Assembly (NCBI GenBank): GCA_964017235.1
Contig: OZ024934.1
Coordinates: 78,210,706 to 78,274,705, forward strand
Origin: Sabellastarte sp. h YS-2021
Lineage: Eukaryota > Annelida > Polychaeta > Sabellida > Sabellidae
Direction: 5' to 3'
Length of the DNA: 64,000 bases
The position numbers were made by a program, and so were the translations under genes. The notes beneath the pieces are model-generated. The model ran no database searches. It was not told where the DNA came from and worked only from the letters and a program-made list of their open reading frames with translations. The first letter of the stretch is position 1; each line of letters opens with the position of its first letter. Shown here piece by piece: positions 51,529 to 63,049 of the stretch.

Positions 51529-53370
51529 ATGTCCGCCCAAGGGTCAGCCATCTCAATTTCTTGTAAATGCTGCACCTTGCAGGATGCTGGCCTGGGGCAA
51601 GAGTCTTTTAAATGTGAAAAGTTGTGTCAGCCCCACCGGACCGGACCACAGCAAGAACAGAGAGACTGTTTTCTCAAATGTCCCGAATGTGGCACACATC
51701 TGCCTGTAGGGTCCAGACTAACCCCGTTTCGGGACTTAGGAAGTACAAATCTTGAAGGAGGGCTACACTCTCCCTTTCCAGTCAAGACCAAGCTTGACAA
51801 GGAGCATTACATCAGCTCATGGACAAGGAATGGTGCAGTCGAGCCAGTTCAAAATCTCTGGGCTTCTTCAACCTTGCTTGGTTCCAAAACCACACAACCA
51901 TTGGAGACCTATTCTAGGTCTGAGCAAACCAAACCTTTCGGAGACCATCAGGACCACCCTCCAACAATGGGAGTGGGTTACCTCAATAGATTTCAAGGAC
52001 GCCTACTTCCATATACCTATACAGGAACAGTCCAGGACATATCAAATGTCATGTCCAGGGTCGGACATACCAGTTCAAAGCACGGTCTTTCGGTCTGCCC
52101 ACTGCACCCATGGAGCTCACTGTAGTAGCAAAGGAGTTGAAACTGATGGCCATACACAAGGGTATAATAATCCACCAGTACTTAGACGACTGGTTGGTAA
52201 AAGCCACATCCCACCGGGGTTGTCTCCGGCATACACTAGATCTAGTGAAAATATGCCAAAGTTTAGGTTACCAGTTCGACCTCATGGCCGGTCGGGTCCT
52301 ACCTATACCGGACCATTGGCAGAACCTTCAGGACAAATACTAGAAATACTGTCACTACCGGTTTGTCCGGTCCAGCAGTTCATGTCTGATAGGTTTACTA
52401 ACAGCCACAGGAAAGCAATTTCACCTAGGCCAACTTCATAGGAGACCCATACAGTGGCATCTCAAAAACAACTGGAGGGTACCACAGTCACTAGAAAAGG
52501 TGATTCCAATACCAAGGTTATTGCACCCACATTTACAAGGGACAATGTCCTTGCAGGCCAACCATTTCACCCAAATAAAACATGATCTGCAAATTTTACA
52601 GATTCATCAAAAGCAGGGTGGGGTGCTCACTTAAACGAACACACTGCAGGAGGCACCTAGTCCCTTCTGGAAAGCAAGTTGCATATCAATTACCTAGAAC
52701 TCAAGGCAGTCTTTCTAGCCTTACAAGAGTTCCAAGACCTCTGCATACACAAGATAGTACTTGTAGAGACAGACAACACCACAGTGGTGTCATACATAAA
52801 CAGGGAAGGAGGCATGAGGTCGGGCCCACTTTGTGCTTTACTATGGAGAATCTTGACCTGGTGCGCCAGAAATCAAGTAACTCTAAAAGCCCGACACAGG
52901 CTGGCTGAGTGTGGTTGCAGACAAGCTATCCAGGCTAGACCAGACCACCCAAACAGAGTGGTCTCTCCTTCAGGAGGTCTTCCAAGCAATATGCAACAGG
53001 TGGCACCGGCCTCAACTAGACCTATTTGCCACGAGGTTCAACAACAAGTTGCCCTTGTTTGTGTCACCGGTACCAGATCCCCTGGTTACAGCAATGAATG
53101 CGCTCAGTTTGCCAGGGTAGGATCAGGAAGCATACACCTTCCCACTGTCAGCCATATTGGGCAAAGCGGTCATGTTACAGGACTCCCCATACAAGAGAAT
53201 CATTCTGATTGCTCCGGGGTGGCCCATCATGCCTTGGTTTTGGGATCCAGTGGCCATGTCCAGCCAAATTCCACTGAGCCTGCCCAATCTGCCCAACCTG
53301 TTGATCCAACCATTCAATCAGATCCCTCACAGAAATCTGACAAATCTTAATCTCGATGCTCGGCTCCTGG
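51529..53370 (+). pseudogene. RT / RNase H relic (element I/J)
   Basis: Cys-module traces (CKCCTLQ, KCPECG) at 51560-51700; EGYTLPF at 51757; PKPHNHWRPIL near 51895; FKDAYFHIPI near 51990; QYLDDWLVKA near 52175; ELKAVFLAL near 52695; TDNTTVVSYI near 52775; DLFATRFNNKLP near 53020; APGWPIMPWFWD near 53210. Many deletions and frameshifts. Confidence 0.8.
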
Positions 53371-54440
53371 AGCCTCAGCATTCGAGGAGCAGGGCTTCGC
53401 TGAGGCGGTGGCAGCAAGAATTGAGGCTCCTCAAAAGGGATCAACCAGATCCGTCTATGAGGCAAGTGGACCATTGTTACAAGTGGTGCGTCACTAATCA
53501 GGTGGACCTCAGGGTACCCCTGTAAAGTCAGTTGCTGACTTCCTTATGTACCTTATAAGGACAGGAAGATACAGCCCAGCACCATTGATGGTTACAGTTC
53601 AGCCATTGCTGATAAACTGGGAAATTCCCCCTTCAACATCAGCAAGGACAAAAATCTGGCTCGTCTCCTGGATTGTTTCCACAGAGACAGACCCAAAGGC
53701 AGGAGGGGCATACCCTCCTGGAACCTCTCACTGGTTTTGCACCAACTGAATAAGGCTCCGTTTGAACCAATCAAGGAGACCTCCTTGAAGCTTTTGACCT
53801 TCAAGATGGTATTCTTCTTGGCCCTTGGTCGGGCAAACGCAGAAGTGAGATTCATGCTTGACAAAACAAAATATTAGACACCAATCCATGAATCCAATTG
53901 GTCAACGGTGTCCCTGTATCCATTACCCAGCTTTCTATCCAAGAATCAGCAGGTCAGGAGGGTCCAGACAGTGTGGCCTCAGTGGTTATACCAACCCTGG
54001 CCCCCCTTCTCTGGATAGATCCCTCAAGTCTGACTGGTCCCCTTTTTTCCGGTTAGAGCATTGCGCTACTATTTGGACAGGACCTCAGACCTCAAGTAGA
54101 ATAAGGAGGTGGTTGTTTTATCTCCTTTAAGAAAGGTTCCGACAAGACATCTGCCTCTATCTCCTCTTAGATCAAGCAGACTGTGATCCTATGTTATGAG
54201 CTCTCTGACCAGGAGGCCCACTCTTTACATCAGGCTAAAACCCATGATGTCAGGGCCTTTGCTGCTCCTAAGGTCTTCCAGTCGGGAGTCTCCTTAGATC
54301 CAATCTTGTCAGCCTGCCACTGAAGTCACATAATACCCTCACACAGTTCTATCTGAGGGGTGTGGCTTGGGCTGACTCAGAGCTTTATCAATTGGGCTCG
54401 GTAGTGGCTGCTCAGCAGATCCACAGGTGGCCCTTAGATT
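53371..54440 (+). pseudogene. tyrosine recombinase relic (element I/J)
   Basis: STIDGY near 53580, PKGRRGIPSWNLSLVL near 53690, HDVRAFAA-like near 54245, FTQFYL-like near 54340. Multiple frameshifts and stops. Confidence 0.8.
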
Positions 54441-54572
54441 GAGGAGATTTGTGTATATGTACATAGTATAAACATTTTCTAAATGTACATAGTAAAAATG
54501 TGAGGTTTATTGACATTCTGGGACTGAACTCATCCCTCTCTTCCCCCTACCTCAGAGCAGGTCTGTTAAAAA

Positions 54573-54589
54573 GGGGGGGGGGGGGGGGG
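54573..54589 (+). repeat. poly(G) tract (element I/J)
   Basis: 17 G after CTCAGAGCAGGTCTGTTAAA. Confidence 0.85.
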
Positions 54590-54792
54590 CGACGTCGGTA
54601 TAGCCCCGGGTAACCAGCTGTTGGCAACCGACCAAGGCCTTATAGGGTTTCCTGACCTTAAGGTCAACCCAGGCCTGGGCCTATAGGTCTCCTGACAAAG
54701 TCTGCCTAGACCGTAGGTTAAAATTTATTATCATTTGTGAGTTCACATAAGTCCCTAGTAACTTACCCGCCGACCAAGCGGTAGTTATTCAG

Positions 54793-54888
54793 CAAATTGT
54801 CCATTGGATAGGGTGTATTAACGCAATAAAATTGCAAATTTAATAAGTAAATTAAATTTTTATAAGTTAATTCCCTATCCAATGGACA
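54793..54888 (+). repeat. internal complementary region, element I/J
   Basis: AAATTGTCCATTGGATAGGG, ACGCAATAAAATTGC, T-rich stretch, TTCCCTATCCAATGGACA. Confidence 0.85.
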
Positions 54889-54948
54889 CACAAGACCCTC
54901 CCACTGACCCCGCTATCAGCTTACTACGGGTGTAAGAGGTTTAGACAA

Positions 54949-55161
54949 CGAAAAAGATGCTGACGTCAGTTTGTCTAGACAGGAAGGAGGTACGAGGCAC
55001 CATCTGGGGAGTGCACAGTACTACGGACCGGCCAGCCGGTGGAAACACAGGGCGTCTTTTTCTGACGTTTGGCGGGCCGGTCTGCGCCACCCGGTTTAGC
55101 AAATTGTCCATTGGATAGGGTATTAACTTATAAAAATTTAATTTACTTATTAAATTTGCAA
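54949..55161 (+). repeat. right ITR of element I/J
   Basis: CGAAAAAGATGCTGACGTCA (CRE kept) to TTATTAAATTTGCAA. Confidence 0.85.
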
Positions 55162-55400
55162 TATTGTGTGTTTCAAAGATATTTCAGTTTTTTATCAGAC
55201 ACCATTTTGATTACAAGTCCCGTGATATTTCTATTTACATTAACTTTTCCCTACAAGACAGCAGAAAAATTCTCTTTCTACATGGTATTCATTTCTGTTT
55301 CCTTTGTGGAGTACCAGTTAATTCAGCAAGTTGTAATTTGCTGCAAATAATTGGTATTTTCAACTAAACAAAACATGAGTTTGTATTTTGACTTTTTCAG
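55162..55400 (+). other. native end of the inflated SYCP3 intron
   Basis: 239 bases ending with acceptor TTTTGACTTTTTCAG. Confidence 0.65.
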
Positions 55401-55505
55401 GGTATTGAAGAACTGGAAAAGTGTCACGTAGATCAGCAGACCTCAGTCCAGTCTGAACTGAAGAAAGAAATGTCACTACTACAGAAAAAGATTCTCATGG
55501 ACAGT
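55401..55505 (+). CDS. SYCP3: SYCP3 penultimate coding exon
   Basis: 35 codons, phase 0, acceptor TTTTTCAG and donor AGT-GTAAGT. Peptide GIEELEKCHVDQ then SELKKEMSLLQKKILMDS, matching the acidic, coiled-coil end of SYCP3 (EELEK... KKEM..LQKKI in vertebrates). It follows the 20172-20270 exon in phase across a 35,130-bp intron. Confidence 0.9.
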
Positions 55506-56339
55506 GTAAGTTTAGTGTAGTAAAATGTAGCTGTTGAACCTTATCACGCTCTATCACATGGGAGAGCAAACTGAAATACTTGTATCTAAACAGGAATTCT
55601 AAATCACAGGTTAAATTTAGGAATAGGTCAGTAGCCAGTGTCTCAGTATTGAGAGCATTTTACAATGATGAGATTTTACAACTGCCACCTCCCTTGTAAA
55701 CCCACAGAATTGAAGGAAAACTTAAAATAGCAGAAACAAACCAGAAAACTAAAAAATTTATGGGCTTTTGTAACATATTTTTGTGCATTTGCAGCCTGTT
55801 ACAGCAATTTTGTTGAGCAGAACTGTCATGTTTTGGTAAATAGGTGATGATAACTTATGACCTACATCTTGCTTATCAACAGCAACAATGGAATGAAAAC
55901 TTGAAATATTGGAGAGAAAAAAACCATAAATCTACAGAAGTGCAGGAACATTTGTGTGATACTATACTTGTGGATGGGTAGCATAGATCAGACATTTGAT
56001 ATTGCAGAAAGTGTTGAAAAATCTTTATTCGTAAAATTGGTGTAAAGGTATTTTTCTAAAACAAAGTTTCTGAGCATGTACTTTGTTGGTAGTTCAAGAC
56101 TAATACTTCTGGTGGGAAAATGAGAAAGCGCGGTCAGGCTGTGCCCATAACATTGACGCAAAAATGGCTCAATTTGTAATCGACACCAAATGTTTCTTTT
56201 ATTGCATGAAAAAGTAGTCATTGAAGAGTACAGTAATTCGTGAATAAAGTAGTCATACTACAATAATTACTTCCCGCCCCCTCCTTACAGCTCTGGCATC
56301 TTTATAACATTCTTTTTTTATATACATATATATTTTCAG
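55506..56339 (+). other. last SYCP3 intron
   Basis: 834 bases from GTAAGT to the acceptor ATATATTTTCAG; no repeat or gene recognised. Confidence 0.75.
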
Positions 56340-56393
56340 CAACACCAGGAAATGGCAAATATGAGAAAGTCTCTGCAGACAATGCTGTTTTAA
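56340..56393 (+). CDS. SYCP3: SYCP3 last coding exon
   Basis: 17 codons and TAA: QHQEMANMRKSLQTMLF. The terminal RKSLQ-x-MLF is strongly conserved in SYCP3 and supports the assignment and the frame. Confidence 0.92.
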   Translation, partial: QHQEMANMRKSLQTMLF

Positions 56394-57790
56394 CATGGAA
56401 ATTCTTGAACTTTTCTTAACAATTGATTTTTGTTTCATGGTCAGTAGTTTAATTGTTCTATGCATACAAGATATGGAAAAAGGAACATCTTGTGTTTGCT
56501 CGTATTGTCTTCTTCTTTTTTTTTTCATTGAATTCTTCTTGCCATGGTTTTTAAATATTACTGAAATGTACACTACTGTGACGAAAGAATAATTCTTAAA
56601 CAATTTTTAGTTAAGGTTGAAATTTTGTTTGTCTGCAACTTTTGAATTGAAATAATTCATTTTAGTGATAAAAATTGATATCAAATAATTGGTGGCATTA
56701 TATTTTTACAGAGGTTAGATAAGCAATGTAAGTTTGACTACACTGGTTTGATTGAAAATAATGTATTAAAATGTTGAAACATTGTGAAATGAACTATGAA
56801 AGTATATTCCAGTCTGTCAGTTAAATTGATTCAATCAATACTTCAGGCTTAACATTGCTTTCAACACACTGGATGGGTTACACCACAAAGGATAGTAGAG
56901 GGGATGAAGGAAAGAAGTAAAACACTTGCATTGAAAACCATTAGGCACAGACAAGCACTAACTAACTCTCCCACTTCAGCTCGGGGTCCAGATTGAAATA
57001 CATAACCCCAGAAGTGGGAGGTAAGTGTTACTCACATTGTCGCCATGACACTAGCTTTCAGTCAAATACTTATCTTAAACTCAATGAATTGGCTTCCATT
57101 GCATTATGGACTCACTTTTGTGGTGAATAACAAGAAAATATAGTAACGCGACTTGCATCTGACAACAAAAAATAACCCAAGACAATGTTCCTTAGATTTA
57201 TGCATTTAGCTTTTGTTGATAACATGAAATAAAATTCCTCCTTGTGATATTGTCCTGATGGAGTTGTGATGAACTTAATTCATGGTACTTATTGTGGCCA
57301 CGTTTGCACACAAACGAATCCATTCCTAAAACGTCTCCATTCGAGCAGGACAGGAAAACAGATAAGTCTATACTTTTGCAAGTTGTACCATCACAATAGA
57401 AACAGTGCTCAATATGATAGAAAGTACTATCTGATAAGACTGATGCATAAAACATGTTTTCCAATAGATAAGCCAACCATGAAAAATTTATTACTTGCAT
57501 TGCCTTGTAATTTGTGTGTGGTATCTTTGGCCTTGTGTTGAAGGGGTTCAACTTCAGAGTGGAAGGTCTGTGGTTCAGTCTTGGGCCAGGTCATGGAGAC
57601 TGTACTCTTCAACAAGAAACATTAACATACTTTTTATCACACCAACACCAGTTGTGTGGTAACACATGTGAAATGCTGACATCTTGTTCTGGACAGTAGA
57701 AATACTCCAGTTGTTTCATTGCCACAAAAACTACATTTAAGCACCGAACAATGACTTTACATTATAGTTTGCAAATAATGTTTCAATAAA
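56394..57790 (+). other. SYCP3 3' untranslated and downstream region
   Basis: AT-rich, no coding signal. Candidate poly(A) signals AATAAA at 57228-57233 and 57785-57790; which is used cannot be told. Confidence 0.45.
57540..57615 (+). other. SINE-like fragment
   Basis: GTGGAAGGTCTGTGGTTCAG, then TCTTGGGCCAGGTCATGGAG, resembles the B-box and conserved 3' portion of tRNA-derived animal SINEs. No clear tail or duplication. Confidence 0.3.
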
Positions 57791-57815
57791 AGAACACACA
57801 AGGGTTTTAAAGGTA

Positions 57816-57821
57816 TTTATT
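57816..57821 (-). terminator. candidate poly(A) signal, minus strand
   Basis: AATAAA on the minus strand, downstream of the possible exon at 58172-58366, about 30 bp from the + strand signal at 57785: a convergent arrangement. Confidence 0.3.
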
Positions 57822-58171
57822 GCAAAATTATGGAAGTGGTTACAAATGATGACATCGAAGGAAGCAAACATAATTACACATACATTAAAGACTTGTACAA
57901 GAACATGTCTTCTATAAGAAGTCTACAATGATCAACAACATAACACTTAGAGCCTGAATAGAACAATCTCTCAAACTATCTTCCAATTTTTAAACTAACA
58001 ATGATTTCCAATATAAAAAATAATTCTTAGTGCCATTGAAAATTATCAAGTACATGCCATTGGAAAACTATTTTACTGTTGGTACAATTGAACAGATACC
58101 CCTGTTAAAAATATGGCAGCCACAAGTAGTTCTGTACTCAAGTTTTCTATTACCATTAACAAATACTCTTT

Positions 58172-58366
58172 CTACACAAAGTAACAAAAATGGACTACTT
58201 CACATTCCAATATGGCATGGCTGTGTTGACGATTCTCACTGGCTAATTGAGAAAATATTTCATCGGTAAAATCAGCATATCTCGATGGATAATCTTCCTC
58301 TGCACTGAGTATATAAGAACACACTTGGGACCCATACAAAGCAGCCCTTCTTAGTAACAGAAAAAT
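58172..58366 (-). CDS. possible last coding exon of a convergent gene
   Basis: The minus strand has an acceptor-like TTATCCCTTACAG, then 64 open codons: IFLLLRRAALYGSQVC, SYILSAEEDYPSRYADFTDE, then IFSQLASENRQHSHA and more to TAG. Composition is protein-like and unlike the surrounding AT-rich DNA. Family not recognised. It could be chance. Confidence 0.35.
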   Translation of the reverse strand: MFLLLRRAALYGSQVCSYILSAEEDYPSRYADFTDEIFSQLASENRQHSHAILECEVVHFCYFV

Positions 58367-59375
58367 CTGTAAGGGATAACCCAGAATAGTGTGCATCTGA
58401 TTCTTGCAATATTACCCCAAGGTGATTCAAAGGTCACCTCAAAGATTTACAGCAAGCAATTTTTTAAAATGATAACCATAACAGCCAGATTTGAAACAAT
58501 CCTCTGTTGCCTAAGGACTACAAAAAATGTATGACTGATAGCTGTTGAGCTTTCAAGTTTAAAAAATTGGAGTAAGCTAGATAAAAGTGATTCACAGTAT
58601 GTGTATGTAATAAGGTTCAATTAACTTCTTAAATTTTTTTAACTAGTTTTAATAAATTTATTTAATATTTAAATTCATTTATTTTTCTCATCTGCCTCCT
58701 CCTCCTCCTTGCCCCTGATCTGCTGTCTGTGTAAACATCATGAAGATCACCACAGGAATGATGTACATCCACTGAAAAACAGCAAAGGTCATTGTTGTTT
58801 TTTTTTGTTTTTTTTCGACAACAGTTTTGACAGCCCTTGGAACCAGTTGGATTTGAAACCATGACGACGGATCATTAAATCCAATTTTAGTACAGAATCA
58901 AGTTTAAAAGATAAAATGACAGATACTTTTACCCCCACCCCCCTGTGGAAATTGCGTTGGACATCACGAGATCTCGAACATATGACAGATGACTATACCC
59001 CACAGCCTGGTGAAAAAGTATTGAACAATGAAATATAGAATAGATGAAATAGTATACAGGTCAGGAGACAAATGATCAAAACAAGGTAATTCAATAGTAA
59101 ACATAACAGGTAGGCACCTGGGTTAGGGATGCAGTAAGAGGGCATAAACTCGCACAAATATGTTGATGCCCATTGAGTGAAGGGTGGGGAAGGCCCAGAT
59201 ATAAAATAGTTCCTGTCTTTTACGTTTAGTGGAGGAATCTGGGTTTGTTGTCCACCCCCACCCCATCCATTGCACAATGCTGAACTCCATATTTTTGACA
59301 CTATGCTTTGGTTGAGTGAAGTGTCTTGAGACAGGGGTTGAATTTAGAGCATTGAATTTCTGAACACTTCTGAAG
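58367..59375 (+). other. non-coding interval before element K
   Basis: AT-rich with an imperfect T-run near 58796-58816 and a short CTCCTC repeat near 58692. No gene recognised. Confidence 0.5.
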
Positions 59376-60303
59376 ACTTCTGTCTTACTAGCCCTGAAAA
59401 GATTCCAGCACCTAGTACAAGGAAAAGTCGTTCTAGTTGCCACGGACAACACCACAGTTGTGGCATACATCAACAAGGAGGGAAGTGTGAGGTCAGGCTC
59501 ACGTTGTGCCCTTCTATGGCGACTACTGTGATGGTGCAACCTGAGACAGGTTGTTCTAAAGGCCAGGCACATCCCTGGTCGTCTAAATGTGATTGCAGAC
59601 AAGTTGTCTCGTCAAGGCCAAATCATTCAGACAGAATGGTCCCTTCATCAGGAGGTTTTCAACCTTAACAACAAGAAAATTGAAGTGTTATTATGTCACT
59701 CAAGTAAATGTTCACAATAGATATTGTAGAAGTGCCTTTTCAACCTTCTGATTCAGACCTGGCACCGGCCCCAAGTGGACATGTTTGCAACAAAGTACAA
59801 TTGCAAACTAGCCCAATACGTGTCTCCAGTGCCGGATCCCAATGCGTGGGCAGTGGACGCTCTAAGTCTCTTGGGAGAACCTGGACATGTATACCTTTCC
59901 CCCAGTGTCGTTACTGGGCAAGGTGGTCAGCAAACTATCGGACCATCTTTACAAGAGAGTGATCCTAATAGCCCCGGGTTGGCCGAACATGCCATGGTTC
60001 TGGGATCTGGTGGAACTGTCGTCCCAGATTCCTCTTTGCCTACCCATTCATCCCGACCTAGTGACACAGCCATTCAACAAGGCTCGTCACAGGAATCTGA
60101 CCAACCTAAACCTTCACGCCTGGCTCCTAGAGCCGAGGCAATCAAGGAGCAGGGTTTCTCTAGTCCAGTGGCGTCACGAATTGAGGCTCCTCAAAGAAGT
60201 TCAACCAGAACAGTCTATGAGGCAAAATGGTCCGTTTTGGTCCGATGGTGTGAGACAAGTCAGGTGGACTTCAGGTCTCCATCTGTCAAACAAATTGAAA
60301 TAG
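59376..60303 (+). pseudogene. RNase H and post-RNase H fragment (element K)
   Basis: ATDNTTVVAYI near 59440, HIPGRLNVIADKLSRQGQ near 59570, then an insertion, DMFATKYNCKL near 59780, TFPPVSLL near 59893, APGWPNMPWFWDL near 59970. TGA near 59529 and the insertion break it. Confidence 0.8.
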
Positions 60304-61193
60304 TAGATTTTCTCCTACATCTTTTCCAGAAGAATCTCCAGCCCAGTACCATTGATGGTTACAGATCAGCCATCGCGGACAAATTAGGCAATTCCTCCTT
60401 AAATGTCAGCAAAGATGAAAACCTAACTCGCCTTTTGGACAGTTTTCATAGAGATAGACCTAAGGGTCGACGAGGAATTCCTTTGTGGATCCTCTCTTTG
60501 GTATTGCATCAGCTCACCAAACCACCATTTGAGCCTCTCAGGAAGGCCTCATTAAAACATCTGACCTTTAAAACAGTTTTTCTCCTAGCTCTTGGTTCTG
60601 GAAAGCGTAGGAGTGAAATACATGCATGGTCGAACAAAAATATTAGACACCAAGCTGACTGGTCAAAAGTATCCCTTTAACCGTCGCCAAGTTTCTTGGC
60701 TAAGAACCACTTGGCAAAAGAGGGTCCAGAGTGGGTGGCTCCAGTGGTCATCCCGGCTCTGGCTCCTACTCTGGAAAAATCCCTAAAGGAGGATAGGTCA
60801 CTCTGTGCAGTTCGAGCTTTACGCTACTATCTGGACAAAACACAAGACCTCAGACAAGGCAAAGAACTGGTCTTTGTCTCCTTCAAAAAAGGTTTCACGA
60901 AGGATATCTCTCCTGCTACAATCTTGTCTTGGATTAAGCAGACAGTTATCCTTTGTTATGAACTATCAGATCAGGAGGCTCTAACCCTTCACCAGGTAAA
61001 AGCACATGACGTTAGAGCCTTCGCGGCTTCCAAAGCCTTTCAGGGTGGCATCTCGCTAGACCAGATTTTAGCTGCATGCCACTGGAAGTCCCACAACACC
61101 TTTACTCAATTCTACCTTAAAGATGTTGCTTGGGCAGATTCGGAGCTTTTTCATTTAGGTCCGGTGGTGGCTGCCCGGCAAATCCACCAATAA
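60100..61193 (+). pseudogene. tyrosine recombinase (element K), one nonsense codon
   Basis: FLLHLFQKNLQPSTIDGY near 60310, GKRRSEIHAW near 60600, HDVRAF near 61005, CHWKSHNTF and FTQFYLKDVAWADSE near 61080-61140. TAA 60678-60680 replaces Tyr in VSLYPSPSF; the frame is otherwise open to TAA 61191-61193. Confidence 0.88.
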
Positions 61194-61365
61194 ACCTTCT
61201 TGGCTCCTATTCTGTAAAATAGTGTACATAATAGTTAAAACATTTTCTTTTAAAGTTTTTCACTTAAGTGCCCGAGGTGCAGAGTATAAGACTGTTATTC
61301 CACTCTAAAGGGAAAATGGAATCTCTAGGACTGAACTCTTCCTCCTCTCAGAGCAGAAAGAAAAC

Positions 61366-61429
61366 GGGGGGTGGGGGGGGGGGGGTGGGGGGGGGGGGGT
61401 GGGGGGGGGTGGTGGTGGTGGTGGTGGAA
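61366..61429 (+). repeat. poly(G) / GGT tract (element K)
   Basis: G runs broken by single T, then (GGT)n, after CTCAGAGCAGAAAGAAAAC. It has G-quadruplex potential. Confidence 0.85.
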
Positions 61430-61540
61430 CCTTAGGAGCAGTTTTGGCTTCCTTGTTGACCAGGCCAGAGATTACGTGCCTATTTATAGAGTTCCTTCTA
61501 GTCCTGAGGAAGCTGCCCTCCTTCCACTGGGTAGTTATTC

Positions 61541-61630
61541 TAGCTATCGTCTGTTGGGTAAGATGTATGAAATTGCAAATTTTAATTAGTAAATTAAATT
61601 TTTATTACTTAATACCTTACCTAACAGACG
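61541..61630 (+). repeat. internal complementary region, element K
   Basis: TAGCTATCGTCTGTTGGGTA to ACCTAACAGACG. It has lost the TTAACGCAA part between the two arms. Confidence 0.85.
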
Positions 61631-61683
61631 AGAGATTCCCACCCGGCCTTCCCCGCTTTTCAGCTTCTATTAATCTAAATTAG

Positions 61684-61900
61684 GACGAAAAAGATGCTAT
61701 GACGTCACGTCCCTCTGGCGAATGAAGCAGGAACTAGGCCACCTGGCGAGTGGATTGGAGTGTACTTGTCCGGCAGGAGGTGAAACTCAGGACGTCTTTT
61801 TCTGGCGTTTGGCAGGACCAGCTGGCGCCGGACAATAGCTATAGTCTGTTAGGTAAGGTATTAACTAATAAAAATTTAATTTACTAATTAAAATTTGCAA
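61684..61900 (+). repeat. right ITR of element K
   Basis: GACGAAAAAGATGC to AAAATTTGCAA. CRE TGACGTCA near 61700. Closely related to 8563-8777. Confidence 0.88.
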
Positions 61901-62689
61901 GTTTAATTGGTAACTTAGATTTTCTGCCCAATTTTGATAGGAACAATTACACCAGGTCCAAAAATTTAAAATATGCTTGATCTTATGATAATTCATAAAC
62001 TAATGTGAAACAGTGGTGAAAGACATTTCAACAAAATTAAGATAACAATATTCCTGTTTGAAGTTTGTGGCCCAACTGTGAGACTATTTAGTCTCGACTA
62101 TTTTGTGAATAGCCAACCAGTCTAAGACCAAGATTGTATTGGATTGGAGATCGAAATCTACATCTTGAAACAAACATTCAAGCTCAAAAACTTTTATTTA
62201 TGCAGGCTTTGCATATAAATATACAATGAAACATATTTTTCATTTGGCAGATACTATTTCACAATTTATCAACAACGTTCTGGTGATAATGCTGTTGGCA
62301 TTTTTTATCCTTGGTTAAAATGATGCTGCTGTTTAAATTCCTTTGAATTTTTCAAACAATTGATGGTACTTGCCTGCTTTTTTGCTACCTAACACAAGCC
62401 ATTACTAAAGGCACACACAAGGTTAACTAGAAAAAGTTTTTTGCTGACAAAAATGAAGCGGCCCTGATGAAAAAGTGCGAAGTAATCCATGAAAGATGTC
62501 AACATATGCAATATGTTGGTTATGCTTATAACTGTATGAATGGTAAATTAACTAGAGGATCGCTCGCAAAAAAAAAAGATAATGTTTTTGCATAGCAAAA
62601 ACAAAGCATCCCGAAAAGGATATAAAGGTGAGTGCTAAAGTATTAAGAAAATGCTTCGTTTCTAGCCTTATACTGTTGTGGCAACCAAA
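61901..62689 (+). other. non-coding interval right of element K
   Basis: AT-rich, no gene or clear repeat recognised. Confidence 0.5.
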
Positions 62690-63000
62690 GTCAGCGCAGT
62701 CTGCTCTATCTAGCACGGTTTTCAAGATATAAGCATTTTTGTGTTTTGCAAAAAATAAAAAATTAAAAATGTCCGCTATATTTGGCGAGACAAAAATATT
62801 TTGAAAATTGGCATAGCTACTCTGCAGAGATACCCAGCAGGTCCAAAATTTTGTTGAGTTCGCTCCATATAGTACGGTTTTCGAGATATAAGCATTTTTG
62901 TGTTTTGCAAAAACTTTGAAAATTCAAAATGGCCACCATTTTTGGGGAGACAAAAAATTTTGTCAAGACCACTGCCGTGGTGTGTATCTCCCGCCGAGCA
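62690..63000 (+). repeat. 159-bp repeat, two copies
   Basis: ATAAGCATTTTTGTGTTTTG occurs at about 62730 and 62889, within longer similar blocks (GCTCTATC / GCTCCATA, ACGGTTTTC, then GGCGAGACAAAAA / GGGGAGACAAAAA). Confidence 0.75.
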
Positions 63001-63049
63001 TTAAAGCAGAAGAAATAGCTTTTCCGAGATATTCACAATTTTTCATTTT

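Larger units (their letters stand above)
47712..55161 (+). mobile_element. DIRS-like element I/J, heavily decayed
   Basis: The left ITR at 47712 and right ITR at 54949-55161 are inverse copies sharing particular features (GAGGCGCCATCTGGGGAGTG inverted; GTACTACGGACCGGCCAGCC), so they bound one element. Between them lie unrelated DNA, a gag relic, a minisatellite, and RT and YR relics. Confidence 0.75.
59376..61900 (+). mobile_element. DIRS-like element K, 5'-truncated
   Basis: Starts inside RNase H codons (LTSPEK frame; LALKRF in the RT frame). Then the post-RNase H block, YR, poly(G), ICR and right ITR. Closest to B (AGCTATCGTCTG and CAGACG ends). A 70-bp insertion with an 11-bp direct repeat lies at 59656-59747. 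Confidence 0.9.

Noticed and set aside
55162..55400. Missing 5' part of element H beyond I/J
   Set aside because: No gag or ITR sequence in the minus orientation there, so I/J did not simply insert into H; H is truncated.
61371..61683. Gly/Trp-rich open frames (MGGGGWGGGG)
   Set aside because: Translation of the poly(G)/GGT tract of element K.
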